Of a stretch of 10,824 bases of DNA, positions 1 to 8,529 are shown in pieces. Positions within the stretch are counted from its first letter, which is position 1, and the number at the start of each line of letters is the position of its first letter. Below the pieces are notes generated by a model. The model had not been told where the DNA came from. It saw only the letters and a list, made by a program, of their open reading frames with translations, and did not search any database. Source of the stretch: Brachionus plicatilis (lineage: Eukaryota > Rotifera > Eurotatoria > Ploima > Brachionidae); the NCBI GenBank assembly GCA_010279815.1, contig QEOQ01000545.1, forward strand, positions 82,402 through 93,225, given 5' to 3'. A program made the translations under genes and the position numbers.

Positions 1-1
1 T

Positions 2-97
2 TCATTTTCCTCTTCTAACAACTTCATAATCAACATCATCGGCGTCGAATATTGAGTCGTTATGGTCATTCAAGAGAATGCTTTCGCTGCTCGACAT
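2..97 (-). CDS. Possible first exon or short ORF of a divergent gene
   Basis: On the minus strand an ATG at 97-95 opens a 31-codon frame beginning MSSSESILLNDHNDS and rich in acidic residues (FDADDVDYE), ending in TGA at 4-2. A textbook TATAAAAG lies on the same strand at 152-159, about 55-60 bp upstream of the ATG, as expected for a promoter with a short leader. An adjacent frame stays open to the window edge and continues with an acidic LEEENE stretch, so the true product may be spliced, frameshifted or simply extend to the left. I do not recognise the protein. The Ser/Asp-rich N-terminus is not diagnostic. Real gene start versus chance ORF cannot be settled without the neighbouring sequence. 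Confidence 0.3.
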   Translation of the reverse strand: MSSSESILLNDHNDSIFDADDVDYEVVRRGK

Positions 98-151
98 TTT
101 TGGAAATTTTAAATTTTAAATAGAATTGTTATATTTTTAAACATCTTTTAC

Positions 152-159
152 TTTTATAC
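152..159 (-). promoter_or_regulatory. TATA box candidate for the left-edge divergent ORF
   Basis: Read on the minus strand this is TATAAAAG, a perfect core TATA consensus, 55-60 bp upstream of the minus-strand ATG at 97. In such AT-rich DNA it could be chance, but position and strand both fit. Confidence 0.35.
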
Positions 160-189
160 TATTTTTACTTTTTCAAGTTTTAATTTGGA

Positions 190-291
190 GGTAAGTTTAT
201 TAATTTAGGTAAGTTTTTATTAAAAAAGTGGTAAGCTTATTAAATTAAAGAAAAGTTTATTAAAATAGCTGAATTTTTATTAAAAATAGTG
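190..291. repeat. Degenerate ~20-bp tandem repeat
   Basis: About five imperfect units resembling GGTAAGTTTATTAAAATAGT follow one another with a period near 20 bp, starting around 190, 209, 230, 250 and 270. Units differ by small indels and substitutions. Several contain GGTAAGT, which mimics a splice donor, but no exon is attached. This is a simple minisatellite-like tract of no evident function. Confidence 0.6.
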
Positions 292-968
292 GTATCAAAA
301 TAATATTTTCCTTTAATTTACTAATTTTGTTAGATAAGTCCATTATATGTAAATGAATTATTGACTAAAAATTGCTGAAAAAACTTTGAATGATAATGAA
401 AAAAAATTGAAAATATTTGAGATAATTTTTAACAACCGTTATTGTTTATTGAAGAACGCTTGCATCATTACCATAATTCACATACGAAGTTTATCTTCAA
501 AAATGTACTTATTCCATTTTGAAAAAATAGTTGCATTTTAAGTGTAAATTCGGGTGATAAAGTTCGATATTAATTAAATATTCAAGTTTAAACGTAGACC
601 CAATATTCAAATAATTTATCAAAATTAAATTTTTTTTCTTTCCTAGTCCTACTTTAAGTGTAATCTTTCAAACTCAATTTTAAAATTATTTCTTAATTTT
701 TGAGGATGCAACTCATATGTAATTCGTTTCAGCATGCTAAAGCCCCTCTATTTTTTTAAACTGGTTTACAGTACCTTTATTTGATTAATTCTAGTAGACT
801 TAAATTACAAGATAGCATATCAAAAAATTACTAGTAATTTTCTAGTCTTCTATAGGAACAACTTAATTTTTGAATTTTTAGCCATTCCAAGTATTTATCG
901 TGGCGGTCACATGAATTTTTAATTTGAAAATATTATTAATATTTAGATTCAATTTAATTAGTAATGTT
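292..968. other. AT-rich non-coding stretch, nothing recognised
   Basis: No coding frame, RNA gene or repeat family is recognisable. If the Rabankyrin-5 gene to the right is complete, this should be intron or upstream exons, but I could not identify an ankyrin-coding exon here. Confidence 0.5.
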
Positions 969-1015
969 GGTTATTGAGTGCTTGGTTAACCACAGCCACA
1001 GAACCAAGCATAACC
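969..1015. repeat. Imperfect hairpin (inverted repeat)
   Basis: The 9-bp arm TGCTTGGTT (979-987) is the exact reverse complement of AACCAAGCA (1002-1010) across a 14-nt loop. Outside it GGTTA (969-973) pairs with TAACC (1011-1015), leaving a 5-nt bulge on the left. The stem is more GC-rich than the surrounding DNA. It does not fold as a tRNA and no family is recognised. It could be a remnant of a small inverted-repeat element. Confidence 0.5.
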
Positions 1016-1516
1016 AAAATCACTAAATTTAGTATTCTTAACTTAAAGTCTTCAACTGCATGAAAAAAGGGTAGTCAAACCTTTACGACAAAGTCACTTC
1101 CGATAAGTCAAATCCAACAATTTTAACTAAATGAAATAACAAAACTTATTAATGTAAAGGGGATCCGGGGTAGAGCCCTGATTTAGAGATTCGGGTATGT
1201 ACCAGATTAGAGAACTATTAGTAAAATACTTAATTTAATAAGAGTTTTATATATAATTTAAGTTTCATTGAAAATTTAATTATTTAAAGCTTAAAACAAA
1301 AAGTATCTAAACTGAAATGTATCTTTCGAATACTTTCAATTTTGTTATTAATTGATTGAATTTCATTTCCTCAGTTAGAATAGAGAATTTTAAATTTATA
1401 TTCAATTAATTTTAATTAAATCTAATTTTTAGTATTTTTTTTTAAATTCGGCTTCTATTAAATGTCAATTTATAAAAACATTATTATATTTTAGTTGTAA
1501 AATTCTTGTAATTTAG
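1016..1516. other. Non-coding, presumably ANKFY1 intron
   Basis: No exon is recognised here. The stretch ends in a plausible 3' splice site, TTCTTGTAATTTAG, with AG at 1515-1516. An earlier AG at 1493-1494 would put a TAA (1498-1500) in frame, so the later AG is preferred. A short GC-richer patch around 1160-1200 has no recognisable identity. Confidence 0.5.
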
Positions 1517-1938
1517 CTCTTCTTCTTGCTTATCAAAATGGAAATGGTAATTTGTGTAGAAGTTTGATAAGATATGGAGCAGCAATTGGAAATTATAATG
1601 AAGATGGTGTATCAATTTTTAACTATCCAGTAGCAAGTAAACAATTGATATTCAAACTTTTGGACATTTTAAACAAAGAATCGCCTTGGGTCGAAGCTGA
1701 AATTTGTCTAGAGTGTAGAAACAAGTTTTCGCTAACAAATCGAAAGCATCATTGGTAAGAAATCTAGATAATTTTAGATAATTTGCATCATTTATTTTCA
1801 AGTCGACATTGTGGACGAGTTTTGTGCAAAAAATGCTCAGAAAAAGAAGTTTCCATTTTAAAGTTTAATTGCCAAAAGCCAGTGAGAGTGTGTGATTTAT
1901 GCTTTGATGTCTTGACCGCTGGAGCTGGAAACATCTAA
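1517..1938 (+). CDS. ANKFY1: Rabankyrin-5 (ankyrin repeat and FYVE domain protein), C-terminal exons
   Basis: Two exons, 1517-1754 and 1803-1938, are joined across a 48-bp GT-AG intron. About 123 C-terminal residues are seen. The first exon gives the last ankyrin-like unit (LLLAYQNGNGNLCRS) and the conserved GVSIFNYPVASKQL segment typical of ANKFY1. Splicing rebuilds the FYVE core RKHHCRHCG, because exon-end TG plus T makes the Cys codon; without splicing the frame reads Trp-stop. The eight zinc-binding cysteines occur as CLEC, CRHC, CKKC and CDLC, followed by PVRVC and FDVLTAG, then TAA at 1936-1938. FYVE fingers bind PI3P on early endosomes; family members are Rab5 effectors in macropinocytosis and endosomal trafficking. 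The exon starts in phase 1, so a preceding exon ending in C would restore the family's TPLLLAY. The upstream BTB and ankyrin exons are not seen in the window. Confidence 0.93.
1755..1802 (+). other. ANKFY1: 48-bp spliceosomal intron in the FYVE domain
   Basis: The intron begins GTAAGA and ends TTTTCAAG, is AT-rich and in phase 2. Its removal restores the conserved HHCRHC zinc ligands, which strongly supports it. The very small size suggests a compact genome. Confidence 0.93.
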
Positions 1939-2001
1939 GATCGGAAAAAAATTGTTTTGAACCGACGTTGTTTAACGAAGCATTTGTTGTACAAGTCTTT
2001 T

Positions 2002-2007
2002 AATAAA
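2002..2007 (+). terminator. ANKFY1: Polyadenylation signal AATAAA of ANKFY1
   Basis: AATAAA lies 63 bp after the stop codon and is followed by a T-rich stretch (TTTTTTCATTTATTTTTTTG) that could serve as the downstream element. A second AATAAA is at 2080-2085. Confidence 0.6.
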
Positions 2008-2085
2008 TCTTTAGATTTTTTTCATTTATTTTTTTGTAAGTGTTTTTAAATGAAATATTTGATGGTTTGAATAGCGGAAAATAAA

Positions 2086-3080
2086 TTATTGATAATTTGT
2101 CTTTTATTTTTTAATAAACTGAAATTTAAAAAAAATTTTGCCTAATTTTAATTTTTATAGGAATTTTGGTAAAATTCTAAACGGCCAAAAATTTTGGAAA
2201 AAATGCCTTTTTTTTCCAAAAATCGAAAATTTTAAAATTTTTTAAATGATTTTAAAAATAACTATTTTTAACCAAAAACAACGTTAATTTTGGCTTTTTT
2301 TTTAATAGGAAAAAAAAAGCAAAATTTAGAAAAACTTTTTTTATATTAAAAAACTTTTAAAAATACGCAGCTATTTAAAAATCATAATATATTTTTGATA
2401 AGTTTTAGATCTTTGGAAAACCAGTTTTTTTTTTCTTTTTTCTACAAAAAGTAAAAAAATGGTTGGAATTTTTAATTTGAAAGTTTAATGAGTCATTTAG
2501 GGCTTGGAAAAGGATTTGCTTAAAGAGTCATAAAAATGATCGACATGTTTTAATGAAATAAGAGCAGTGTGTATAAAAATATGATTAAAGCCTGTTGTTA
2601 TAGAATTCAAAAATCTCGTTGTTCTCAAATTTTAAGTTGGGGATATAAATGATGCTCTAAATAAGTTTTGTGTATTTTGGGACTCTGGAAAGTCTAAAAA
2701 TAAGTTTATGGTTTGGGCAAGGTGACCAATTAGATTTCCTAAATCATTCACTATATTATATAGAACTTTAACTTTTAAGATTTAGATTGTGATTTATCCT
2801 TAATTTTCAAGAACTAGACAGATATTTTATTAAAAATTTTTAGTTCCTACCCAAAAAAACATGGAATCCATATTTCCCTGAGCAGTCTTTAAGTATTTGT
2901 ATTTTAAATTTTCTATTAAATTCGCATAGGGTAAATAAAATCATGTTTTTCTAAATTCTACTTTTTAATCCAATTTTTGCAAAAAATGATCTTCATATTT
3001 AAAAGATTTAAATTTTTTAATAACTCTCAACTGAATTGATTAAACTTGACAACAAATAAACTTTGGCAGAATTAAATTTT
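2086..3080. other. AT-rich intergenic spacer
   Basis: There is no coding frame or RNA gene. The stretch has long A and T runs and one perfect 12-bp inverted repeat, TTTTGGAAAAAA (2192-2203) with TTTTTTCCAAAA (2210-2221), around a 6-nt loop. In DNA of this composition such a hairpin may be chance. The rest has no recognisable content. Confidence 0.5.
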
Positions 3081-3082
3081 AT

Positions 3083-3088
3083 GCTTTA
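3083..3088 (-). promoter_or_regulatory. Candidate histone downstream element of H2B
   Basis: On the minus strand TAAAGC (3088 to 3083) followed by A lies so that AAAGC begins 17 nt after the H2B stem-loop. The same TAAAGCA core sits 17-18 nt after the H2A and H4 stem-loops. The position matches the purine-rich element that base-pairs with U7 snRNA in metazoan histone pre-mRNA processing. Confidence 0.55.
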
Positions 3089-3104
3089 TTTGAAAAAAGG
3101 TATT

Positions 3105-3120
3105 GGCCTTGAAAAAGGCC
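3105..3120 (-). terminator. Histone 3' stem-loop of H2B
   Basis: On the minus strand it reads GGCCTT-TTTC-AAGGCC: a perfect 6-bp stem and 4-nt loop, the standard geometry for SLBP binding and replication-dependent 3'-end formation. It begins 31 nt after the stop codon. The 5' flank is CCCC rather than the usual A-rich flank, and the 3' flank begins AA. Confidence 0.95.
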
Positions 3121-3151
3121 GGGGATTTCTAAATTTTTTGTGAGGGCTGTT

Positions 3152-3520
3152 TTATTTAGAGCTGGTGTATTTAGTGACAGCTTTTGTGCCCTCACTAACT
3201 GCATGCTTGGCTAATTCGCCAGGTAGGAGAAGACGAACACTGGTTTGAATTTCACGACTGGAAATAGTCGAACGACCATTGTGTGTAGAAAGCTTGGACG
3301 CTTCTGAAGCTATTCTCTCAAAGATATCGTTGACAAAAGAGTTCATGATGTTCATGGCTTTGCTAGAGATGCCAGTGTCCGGGTGAACTTGTTTCAACAC
3401 TTTGTAAATGTACACTGCATAACTTTCCTTCCTTTTCTTTCTTCGTTTTCCTTCTCCCTTGGCTCCTTTGGTTGGTTTGACCGCTTTTTTCGCTCCTTTG
3501 CTGGGTGTTTTTGGTGGCAT
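3152..3520 (-). CDS. Histone H2B
   Basis: This is a 122-residue core histone that pairs with H2A in the nucleosome. A basic lysine-rich tail (about residues 1-31, [16 protein letters not shown]) precedes the histone fold, which starts at [20 protein letters not shown]. Highly conserved stretches include [40 protein letters not shown] and the C-terminal AVTKYTSSK containing the ubiquitinated lysine of the family. The start is the ATG at 3520-3518; upstream AAA codons and a TTG extend the frame but are not a plausible start. [10 protein letters not shown] differs from the usual HYNKRSTI at the L2 loop. It is intronless, divergent from H2A with 446 bp between start codons, and followed by a histone stem-loop, so it is a replication-dependent S-phase gene. 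Confidence 0.98.
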   Translation of the reverse strand: MPPKTPSKGAKKAVKPTKGAKGEGKRRKKRKESYAVYIYKVLKQVHPDTGISSKAMNIMNSFVNDIFERIASEASKLSTHNGRSTISSREIQTSVRLLLPGELAKHAVSEGTKAVTKYTSSK

Positions 3521-3613
3521 TTTTTTTTTCAAGTCTTGAATTTTGTTTCAATGAATCAAAATCTTTTAATAAGACCAGTTTGTAAACCAATTTAACAAGT
3601 TTAAAAAAGATGA

Positions 3614-3622
3614 ATTTATTAT
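3614..3622 (-). promoter_or_regulatory. TATA-like element of H2B
   Basis: On the minus strand this reads ATAATAAAT, identical to the core of the H2A TATA element, about 100 bp upstream of the H2B ATG. Confidence 0.45.
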
Positions 3623-3873
3623 GAACAATCGTAGGGTTAAAAGGTGAAAGACATTAGCATGTTCAAGTATTAACTCAATTTTTTTAGTAATTTATCGAAT
3701 CAAACAATAAAACTTGTTTAATTGGTAAATAGGTATCTAATTTGCGTTTTTAGAATGTTCATAATTTGTTCATTTGACTTTTAATTCACCGCCTATTTTA
3801 ATGTTAATTTAACTTTTACTAAAATAATAAAATAACTAAATTATTTGTGAATAATTTTCTGACTCTCTAAAAA

Positions 3874-3884
3874 TATAATAAATA
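3874..3884 (+). promoter_or_regulatory. TATA element of H2A
   Basis: TATAATAAATA lies 92 bp upstream of the H2A ATG. It would place transcription start near 3905 and give a leader of about 60 nt, typical for histone mRNAs. Confidence 0.55.
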
Positions 3885-3897
3885 GGAGATTTTTTAG

Positions 3898-4356
<459 letters not shown>

Positions 4357-4388
4357 AAATTGTTAGATCAATTTTACATAAAACCCCC

Positions 4389-4404
4389 GGCCTTTATCAA
4401 GGCC
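4389..4404 (+). terminator. Histone 3' stem-loop of H2A
   Basis: GGCCTT-TATC-AAGGCC has a perfect 6-bp stem. The loop is TATC, with A at the second position where the other two genes have T. It is preceded by a run of C (ACCCCC) and followed by AATCACA. Confidence 0.95.
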
Positions 4405-4420
4405 AATCACATTTTGAAAT

Positions 4421-4431
4421 TTAAAGCAAAT
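4421..4431 (+). promoter_or_regulatory. Candidate histone downstream element of H2A
   Basis: TTAAAGCAAAT is identical over 11 bases to the element downstream of H4. AAAGC begins 18 nt after the stem-loop. It is a likely U7 snRNA target by position and conservation. Confidence 0.6.
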
Positions 4432-5672
4432 CTAATTAAAAATTATTTATATAAGATCTAAAAAACTAAATATCAACTTGTATATTATAATATCAAACTT
4501 GAATCTTTAAAACTAAACAACTAGTAATTTAAAATCAAAAAACAATATTTTCGAGATTTAATTTAGTTATGAAATCAAAAATAGAATCAAAAATCAAATC
4601 GATTTATTAATTTGATAATGTTACGGATGTGCTCAATACTTAATACAAATAAATCTAATAAAAAAAAAAAATTTAAATTTCACTTCTAAGCTTGCCTCTT
4701 GCCTAAAAGTATTTTCTATTGTCCCAATTTAAAAAAATAAATAAGTAAAACAAATTTGTTATTTTTTATAAATTAATTTAAAAAATTAACATTCAAATTG
4801 AAAAAAATTTTCAATACAAATTGAATGTAAATGTGAAAATCTCCAAACTGAATTTAATTTATTACTTGTTTTAACTTGGGTCTAAAAAATGTCTAATTTA
4901 AATTATAAAATTATTTTCATATTGTTTAATTTATAGTATCAGATTATTGTACATTAATTGATTTGTTTAGTCTTCTTGAATTATTTCGAATTTTTTTGTT
5001 TATCTTTAAATTAATACAATTATCAAAATTATTTCTTTTTATTTTTTGTGTTTTATTTATTGCTAAAAATTTAGAGTTTTTTTTTATTAAGTAAAATAAT
5101 CGATATTTTAATAACATCCTGAAGTTTAGGATCAAATAAATCAGATCATATAGCATTTTGTTTATAACTTTTGAATGGTATTTGATTAAATCTCTCTGCA
5201 AAACTCTGCAATTAAATTTCGCAGTTGAAAATTGATCCTTAACTTCAAGATGCTTATTTAATTATAAATAAATTTCGTGTCGTGAGCAGATTTGTGATTT
5301 TTGTTAATAAGTTTTGAAAATTTGTAAAAAAAAAATTGTACAAATAAGTTTTTGTTTGTTTTTATTTGTGGGCTAATTTTAATTGAAAAGAATTGATAGA
5401 AAAGAATAGTACATTTTTTGAAAATTTTGTTCAATATATTGAGTTGACAAAACTAGTGAAGTGATAAAATTTAAAATATGACAAAGAACTAACAAAATGA
5501 TATTATAAAATTAATTTTCACGTTAGTGATACTACGAAACGATACATAAGACTTGAACATAAATTATTTTGCTTTAAAAAAAAACGTAAAAATTATGCAC
5601 AAATTTTTATTCAAATTTATTGAACGTTTCATAGAGTTCAAAAAATAATAATATATTCTTTTAACATTTGTT
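4432..5672. other. AT-rich spacer between H2A and H4
   Basis: There is no gene in the place where a divergent H3 is often found beside H4. It contains only AT-rich DNA and a 12-bp inverted repeat with one mismatch, ACATTCAAATTG (4789-4800) with CAAATTGAATGT (4817-4828). Open frames here are short, Lys/Asn/Ile-rich and not credible. Confidence 0.6.
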
Positions 5673-5680
5673 ATAAATAC
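5673..5680 (+). promoter_or_regulatory. TATA box of H4
   Basis: TATAAATA lies 80 bp upstream of the H4 ATG, consistent with a leader of about 50 nt. Confidence 0.6.
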
Positions 5681-5746
5681 TAGCTAAAATATTATTTAGG
5701 TAAAACTAAAAAAAAATTAAAAAAAAATACTACCATTTACAATTGA

Positions 5747-6064
<318 letters not shown>

Positions 6065-6095
6065 GATCTTGGTCACAATAAAATAGCAACCCCCC

Positions 6096-6111
6096 GGCCC
6101 TTTTCAGGGCC
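6096..6111 (+). terminator. Histone 3' stem-loop of H4
   Basis: GGCCCT-TTTC-AGGGCC has a perfect 6-bp stem and canonical loop, preceded by a run of C and followed by AAATAAA. It differs from the other two stem-loops by a compensatory T-A to C-G change at one stem pair, so the structure is conserved rather than just the sequence. Confidence 0.96.
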
Positions 6112-6126
6112 AAATAAATCTTAAAA

Positions 6127-6137
6127 TTAAAGCAAAT
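6127..6137 (+). promoter_or_regulatory. Candidate histone downstream element of H4
   Basis: TTAAAGCAAAT, with AAAGC starting 17 nt after the stem-loop. It is the same 11-mer as downstream of H2A. Confidence 0.6.
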
Positions 6138-6440
6138 TTTAATTAGTTTTTGTTTATAGTGGTAGAAAAAATATTAATTTTATTAGTGAAATTTTTCTAT
6201 TAGAAATAACGTTTTTATTTAGACCAAATATTTATGTAGTCACTTAAATAATTTATATTTAATCAGTATATATACTTCAGTAAATTAATTAAAAAGAAAT
6301 AGAAAAAATATTTATTTACTAAGTAAATTTATTGAATTTTCTTTTCAAAAGTATTTTAATCTTTAGTATAATTTATTTAGTAAAATAAAACAAAATAATA
6401 GGAATAATTATAAAAAAATAAATAAATGTTTAGTTAATAA
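6138..6440. other. AT-rich spacer, nothing recognised
   Basis: This is AT-rich DNA downstream of H4 with no coding frame, RNA gene or repeat family that I can recognise. Confidence 0.5.
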
Positions 6441-6644
6441 AATTGCGAGGAGCGAACTGCCCGTTTCAAGCTTAATTTGCCGATGTTGATGCGTCTAAGA
6501 AAATCACTAATCGCTGTGAAAAATAACCGTTTATTCGATTGAAGGTTGAGATTAATACACGATTAAAAAAACATATATCCAAAATACAAATGTGAACTGA
6601 AGGTGTTAGGTTTTTATTCATGGTATTTACTTTTTCCGCGCGGA
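6441..6644. other. GC-richer island of unknown origin
   Basis: Base composition changes abruptly near 6441 (GCGAGGAGCGAACTGCCCG) compared with the flanks. No protein frame is credible and no structural RNA is recognised. It leads directly into the minisatellite at 6645, so the two may belong to one unrecognised repetitive element inserted between H4 and the LINE. Confidence 0.35.
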
Positions 6645-6652
6645 CGGAAAAA
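6631..6652. repeat. Palindrome at the head of the minisatellite
   Basis: TTTTTCCG (6631-6638) and CGGAAAAA (6645-6652) are exact inverted copies separated by CGCGGA. The right arm is the beginning of the first tandem unit. Confidence 0.6.
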
Positions 6653-6745
6653 ATATTATTTTTGATACGCGCAAAAATTATCTTTTTTCAATTCGCGGAA
6701 AAAGTATTATTTTTGATGCGCGGAAAAAGTCTTTAATATGTTTTA
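6645..6745. repeat. 25-bp minisatellite, about four units
   Basis: Units start at 6645, 6670, 6696 and 6721. Units 1 and 3 are near-identical (CGGAAAAAGTATTATTTTTG then ATGCG), unit 2 is diverged and unit 4 is partial. Each unit is CG-capped with an A5...T5 core, so it has partial dyad symmetry. CpG-containing ends stand out in this AT-rich window. Confidence 0.75.
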
Positions 6746-6867
6746 TATAATTTTCGAATCGAATCGAACAATTTAGGGTATTGTGAATTCCAAATAAAAA
6801 ATGAACAAAAATTCTTCATAATTTGATTTATTAAAATTAGATTTAATAAAAATTTTTTTAATTTTAA

Positions 6868-7597
6868 TTTGTATCTATAGCGTCTTCCTCTTTGTCCGGG
6901 GAAGATGACTCGTCTAAATTTATTTTTGATGTATTTAAGCAATTAAAACAAAATGATTCTTTTAATACATCAGGATTTTCGTTCCATGAGTTCACTTTTG
7001 ATGATATCAAAAAGGCTCTGGATGAATAACCCTCTTCTAGCTCGCCTGGTTTCATTGGAATACACTCAAAAATTTTAAAAAGTCTTCCGGACATATGTAT
7101 TCCTATTTTAAATAAACTTTTTAATGAATGCCTCAATTTGAAGAGTATTCCAGACGACTGGAAATTAGCATTAGTAAACCCATTATATAAGAATAAAGGA
7201 GAAAGATCAGATATTAATAACTATAGAGCTATATCTGTTTTATCGCCAATTTCGAATATGTTTGAAAAACTTTTGGCGAAGCAGATTAGCTTTTATTTTG
7301 AGTCTAACAGTATTTTTTTCAATGGTTAGCATGGTTTTAGATCTGGGAATTCCTGTCAAACGGGAGTCCATTAATACCTTAGTGATTTGAATTTTGCGAG
7401 GGATAATAAATTGACTACTCTTTCTTTTTTTATTGACTTTAAAAAAGCCTTTGATGTGATAGATTCTAATCTTCTTCTTTTAAAACTGTTCCATTATGGG
7501 TTTGATAATGAATCCTTGGGACTACTTTCTAATTATTTTAAAAAAATATCACAAATAGTTCGCCTTGGCAAAGAAAATTCAAAACCTGTGTTACTTA
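6868..7597 (+). pseudogene. LINE A, reverse transcriptase N-terminal half (CR1/Jockey-like)
   Basis: One reading frame runs through this stretch, broken by stops at 7027-7029 (TAA), 7327-7329 (TAG) and 7372-7374 (TAA). In order it shows FEFTFDDIKKAL-like pre-RT sequence (HEFTFDDIKKALDE), SSSSPGFIGIHSKILKSLP, SIPDDWKLALVNPLYKNKG, DINNYRAISVLSPISNMFEK, HGFRSGNSCQTGVH and the palm motif FFIDFKKAFDVID, whose catalytic Asp is at 7435-7437. Similarity ends at about QIVRLGKENSKPV, just before the expected GVPQGSVLGP block. The reading frame before 6868 is closed and no endonuclease is upstream, so the copy is 5'-truncated, as is usual for LINEs. The missing FADD half appears to resume at 9941. Confidence 0.9.
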
Positions 7598-7736
7598 TTA
7601 TTATATTAAGTAATATTACTTATATTAAGAAAAAATTATCAAAAGTGAAATAATTGTAAAACAGTTTAGTTAGATATTGTATTCATATAAATTGAAAAAA
7701 TTTCAACAAAAAAAAACAATAAGCAATCAGATTATC
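7598..7736 (+). other. Probable 5' leader of LINE B
   Basis: This AT-rich non-coding stretch contains a short direct repeat (TTACTTATTATTATATTAAG near 7590 and TTACTTATATTAAG near 7617). It precedes the ATG at 7737, which opens the ORF1 frame. The left border with LINE A falls somewhere around 7597. Confidence 0.4.
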
Positions 7737-8520
7737 ATGGTAGACTATATCCCTCAAGCAAATTGGCCAGTTTGTCCTCCTGCGACAGCATCAGTGACAA
7801 AAACAAGCTACATTTGGCTCCAACAAATATCGACTGCAATGTCTAACATACAAACCCGAGTCCGTCTTCTCGAAGATGAAAACAAGTCTCAAGCAATTGA
7901 ACTGTCAAATCTAAGAACAGAATTAAACGAATTGAAAAACATTTCACCCAACTCCAACATTCGCAAGTTTGTTACAAAACAACGGCAGAAAAAGCGAAGC
8001 AGATATGGTATCATTCACAAAAATAGCACTAGAGATGAAAGATAGAGAAAAAATAGAAAACAATTTAATAATATCCGGTCTCGTCGAAAGCACAAACGTA
8101 AATGAAGAAGAAAAAGTAAAAGAAGACCAAGCTAAAGTAGAGGTTATACTCGAAACGCTTGGCGTAAACAAAACCAACTGTAAAAGGATAGCAATACTAA
8201 AATCAAAGCGATTAACTCAAGTAAAAGTAGATGAGCAATCAACAAATACAAGACCAGCACTATTAATCGTCGAATTGAAAGACAACGGCAGCAAGCAGAC
8301 AGAAGAGTTTCGAAATGTTTACATAAACCAAGACAGAACTCTATCTGAGAGGGCACACGAACGATACCTTAGAGAAACTAAGAAAGAAAGAAACAGTCAA
8401 CTCACTCACTTAGAAACTGTCGATGGTATCACACTGATATACAAGATGGAGAACGGTAAGAGATGGTTTTGGGGCATTAGAAATGGAAATGTTGTCTGGG
8501 TCCTTCACAAGGATGACTGA
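7737..8520 (+). pseudogene. LINE B ORF1 protein, coiled coil plus RRM-like domain, frameshifted
   Basis: The ATG at 7737 starts a frame with a heptad-rich coiled coil (LQQISTAMSNIQTRVRLLED and ELSNLRTELNELKNI). A one-base frame change near 7965-7990 moves the reading to a second frame, which continues as an amphipathic helix and then NNLIISGLVEST, RPALLIVELKDN, YINQDRTLSERAHERYLRET and WGIRNGNVVWVLHK, ending TGA at 8518-8520. This layout (trimerising coiled coil, RRM-like fold, conserved basic C-terminal segment) is the nucleic-acid-binding ORF1 protein of many CR1, L2 and L1-like LINEs, which packages LINE RNA. The RRM part is well preserved. The frameshift indicates a decayed copy unless it is a sequencing error. 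Confidence 0.8.
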
Positions 8521-8529
8521 AACAACTAG

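Noticed and set aside
1160..1205. A tRNA or other small RNA in the GC-richer patch.
   Set aside because: No cloverleaf, B-box or conserved loop could be traced.
3521..3532. Upstream extension of H2B by Lys codons.
   Set aside because: It comes from an A-run in the leader with no ATG. MPPK at 3520 is the normal H2B start.
3383..3595. Plus-strand frame across H2B.
   Set aside because: It is the antisense shadow of H2B, without its own signals or family resemblance.
3740..3747. Octamer element of the H2B promoter (ATTTGCGT).
   Set aside because: It has one mismatch to the consensus and no second copy, so it is only mentioned within the promoter region.
4944..5201. Minus-strand 85-codon frame in the H2A-H4 spacer.
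   Set aside because: It is composed almost wholly of Asn, Lys, Ile and Leu as expected of random AT-rich DNA, with no motif.
6645..6745. CRISPR-like array because of the repeated units.
   Set aside because: Units are directly abutting with no unique spacers, and the genome is eukaryotic.
6868..7597. Alternative genetic code with TAA/TAG read as Gln, since stops in LINE A include ones at plausible Gln positions.
   Set aside because: All three histone genes and ANKFY1 end at TAA at the right place, and one LINE stop falls where Lys is expected. Decay of a dead element explains the stops.
7138..7653. Independent small RT genes in LINE A.
   Set aside because: They are pieces of one frame cut by three stop codons, so they are listed as a single pseudogene.
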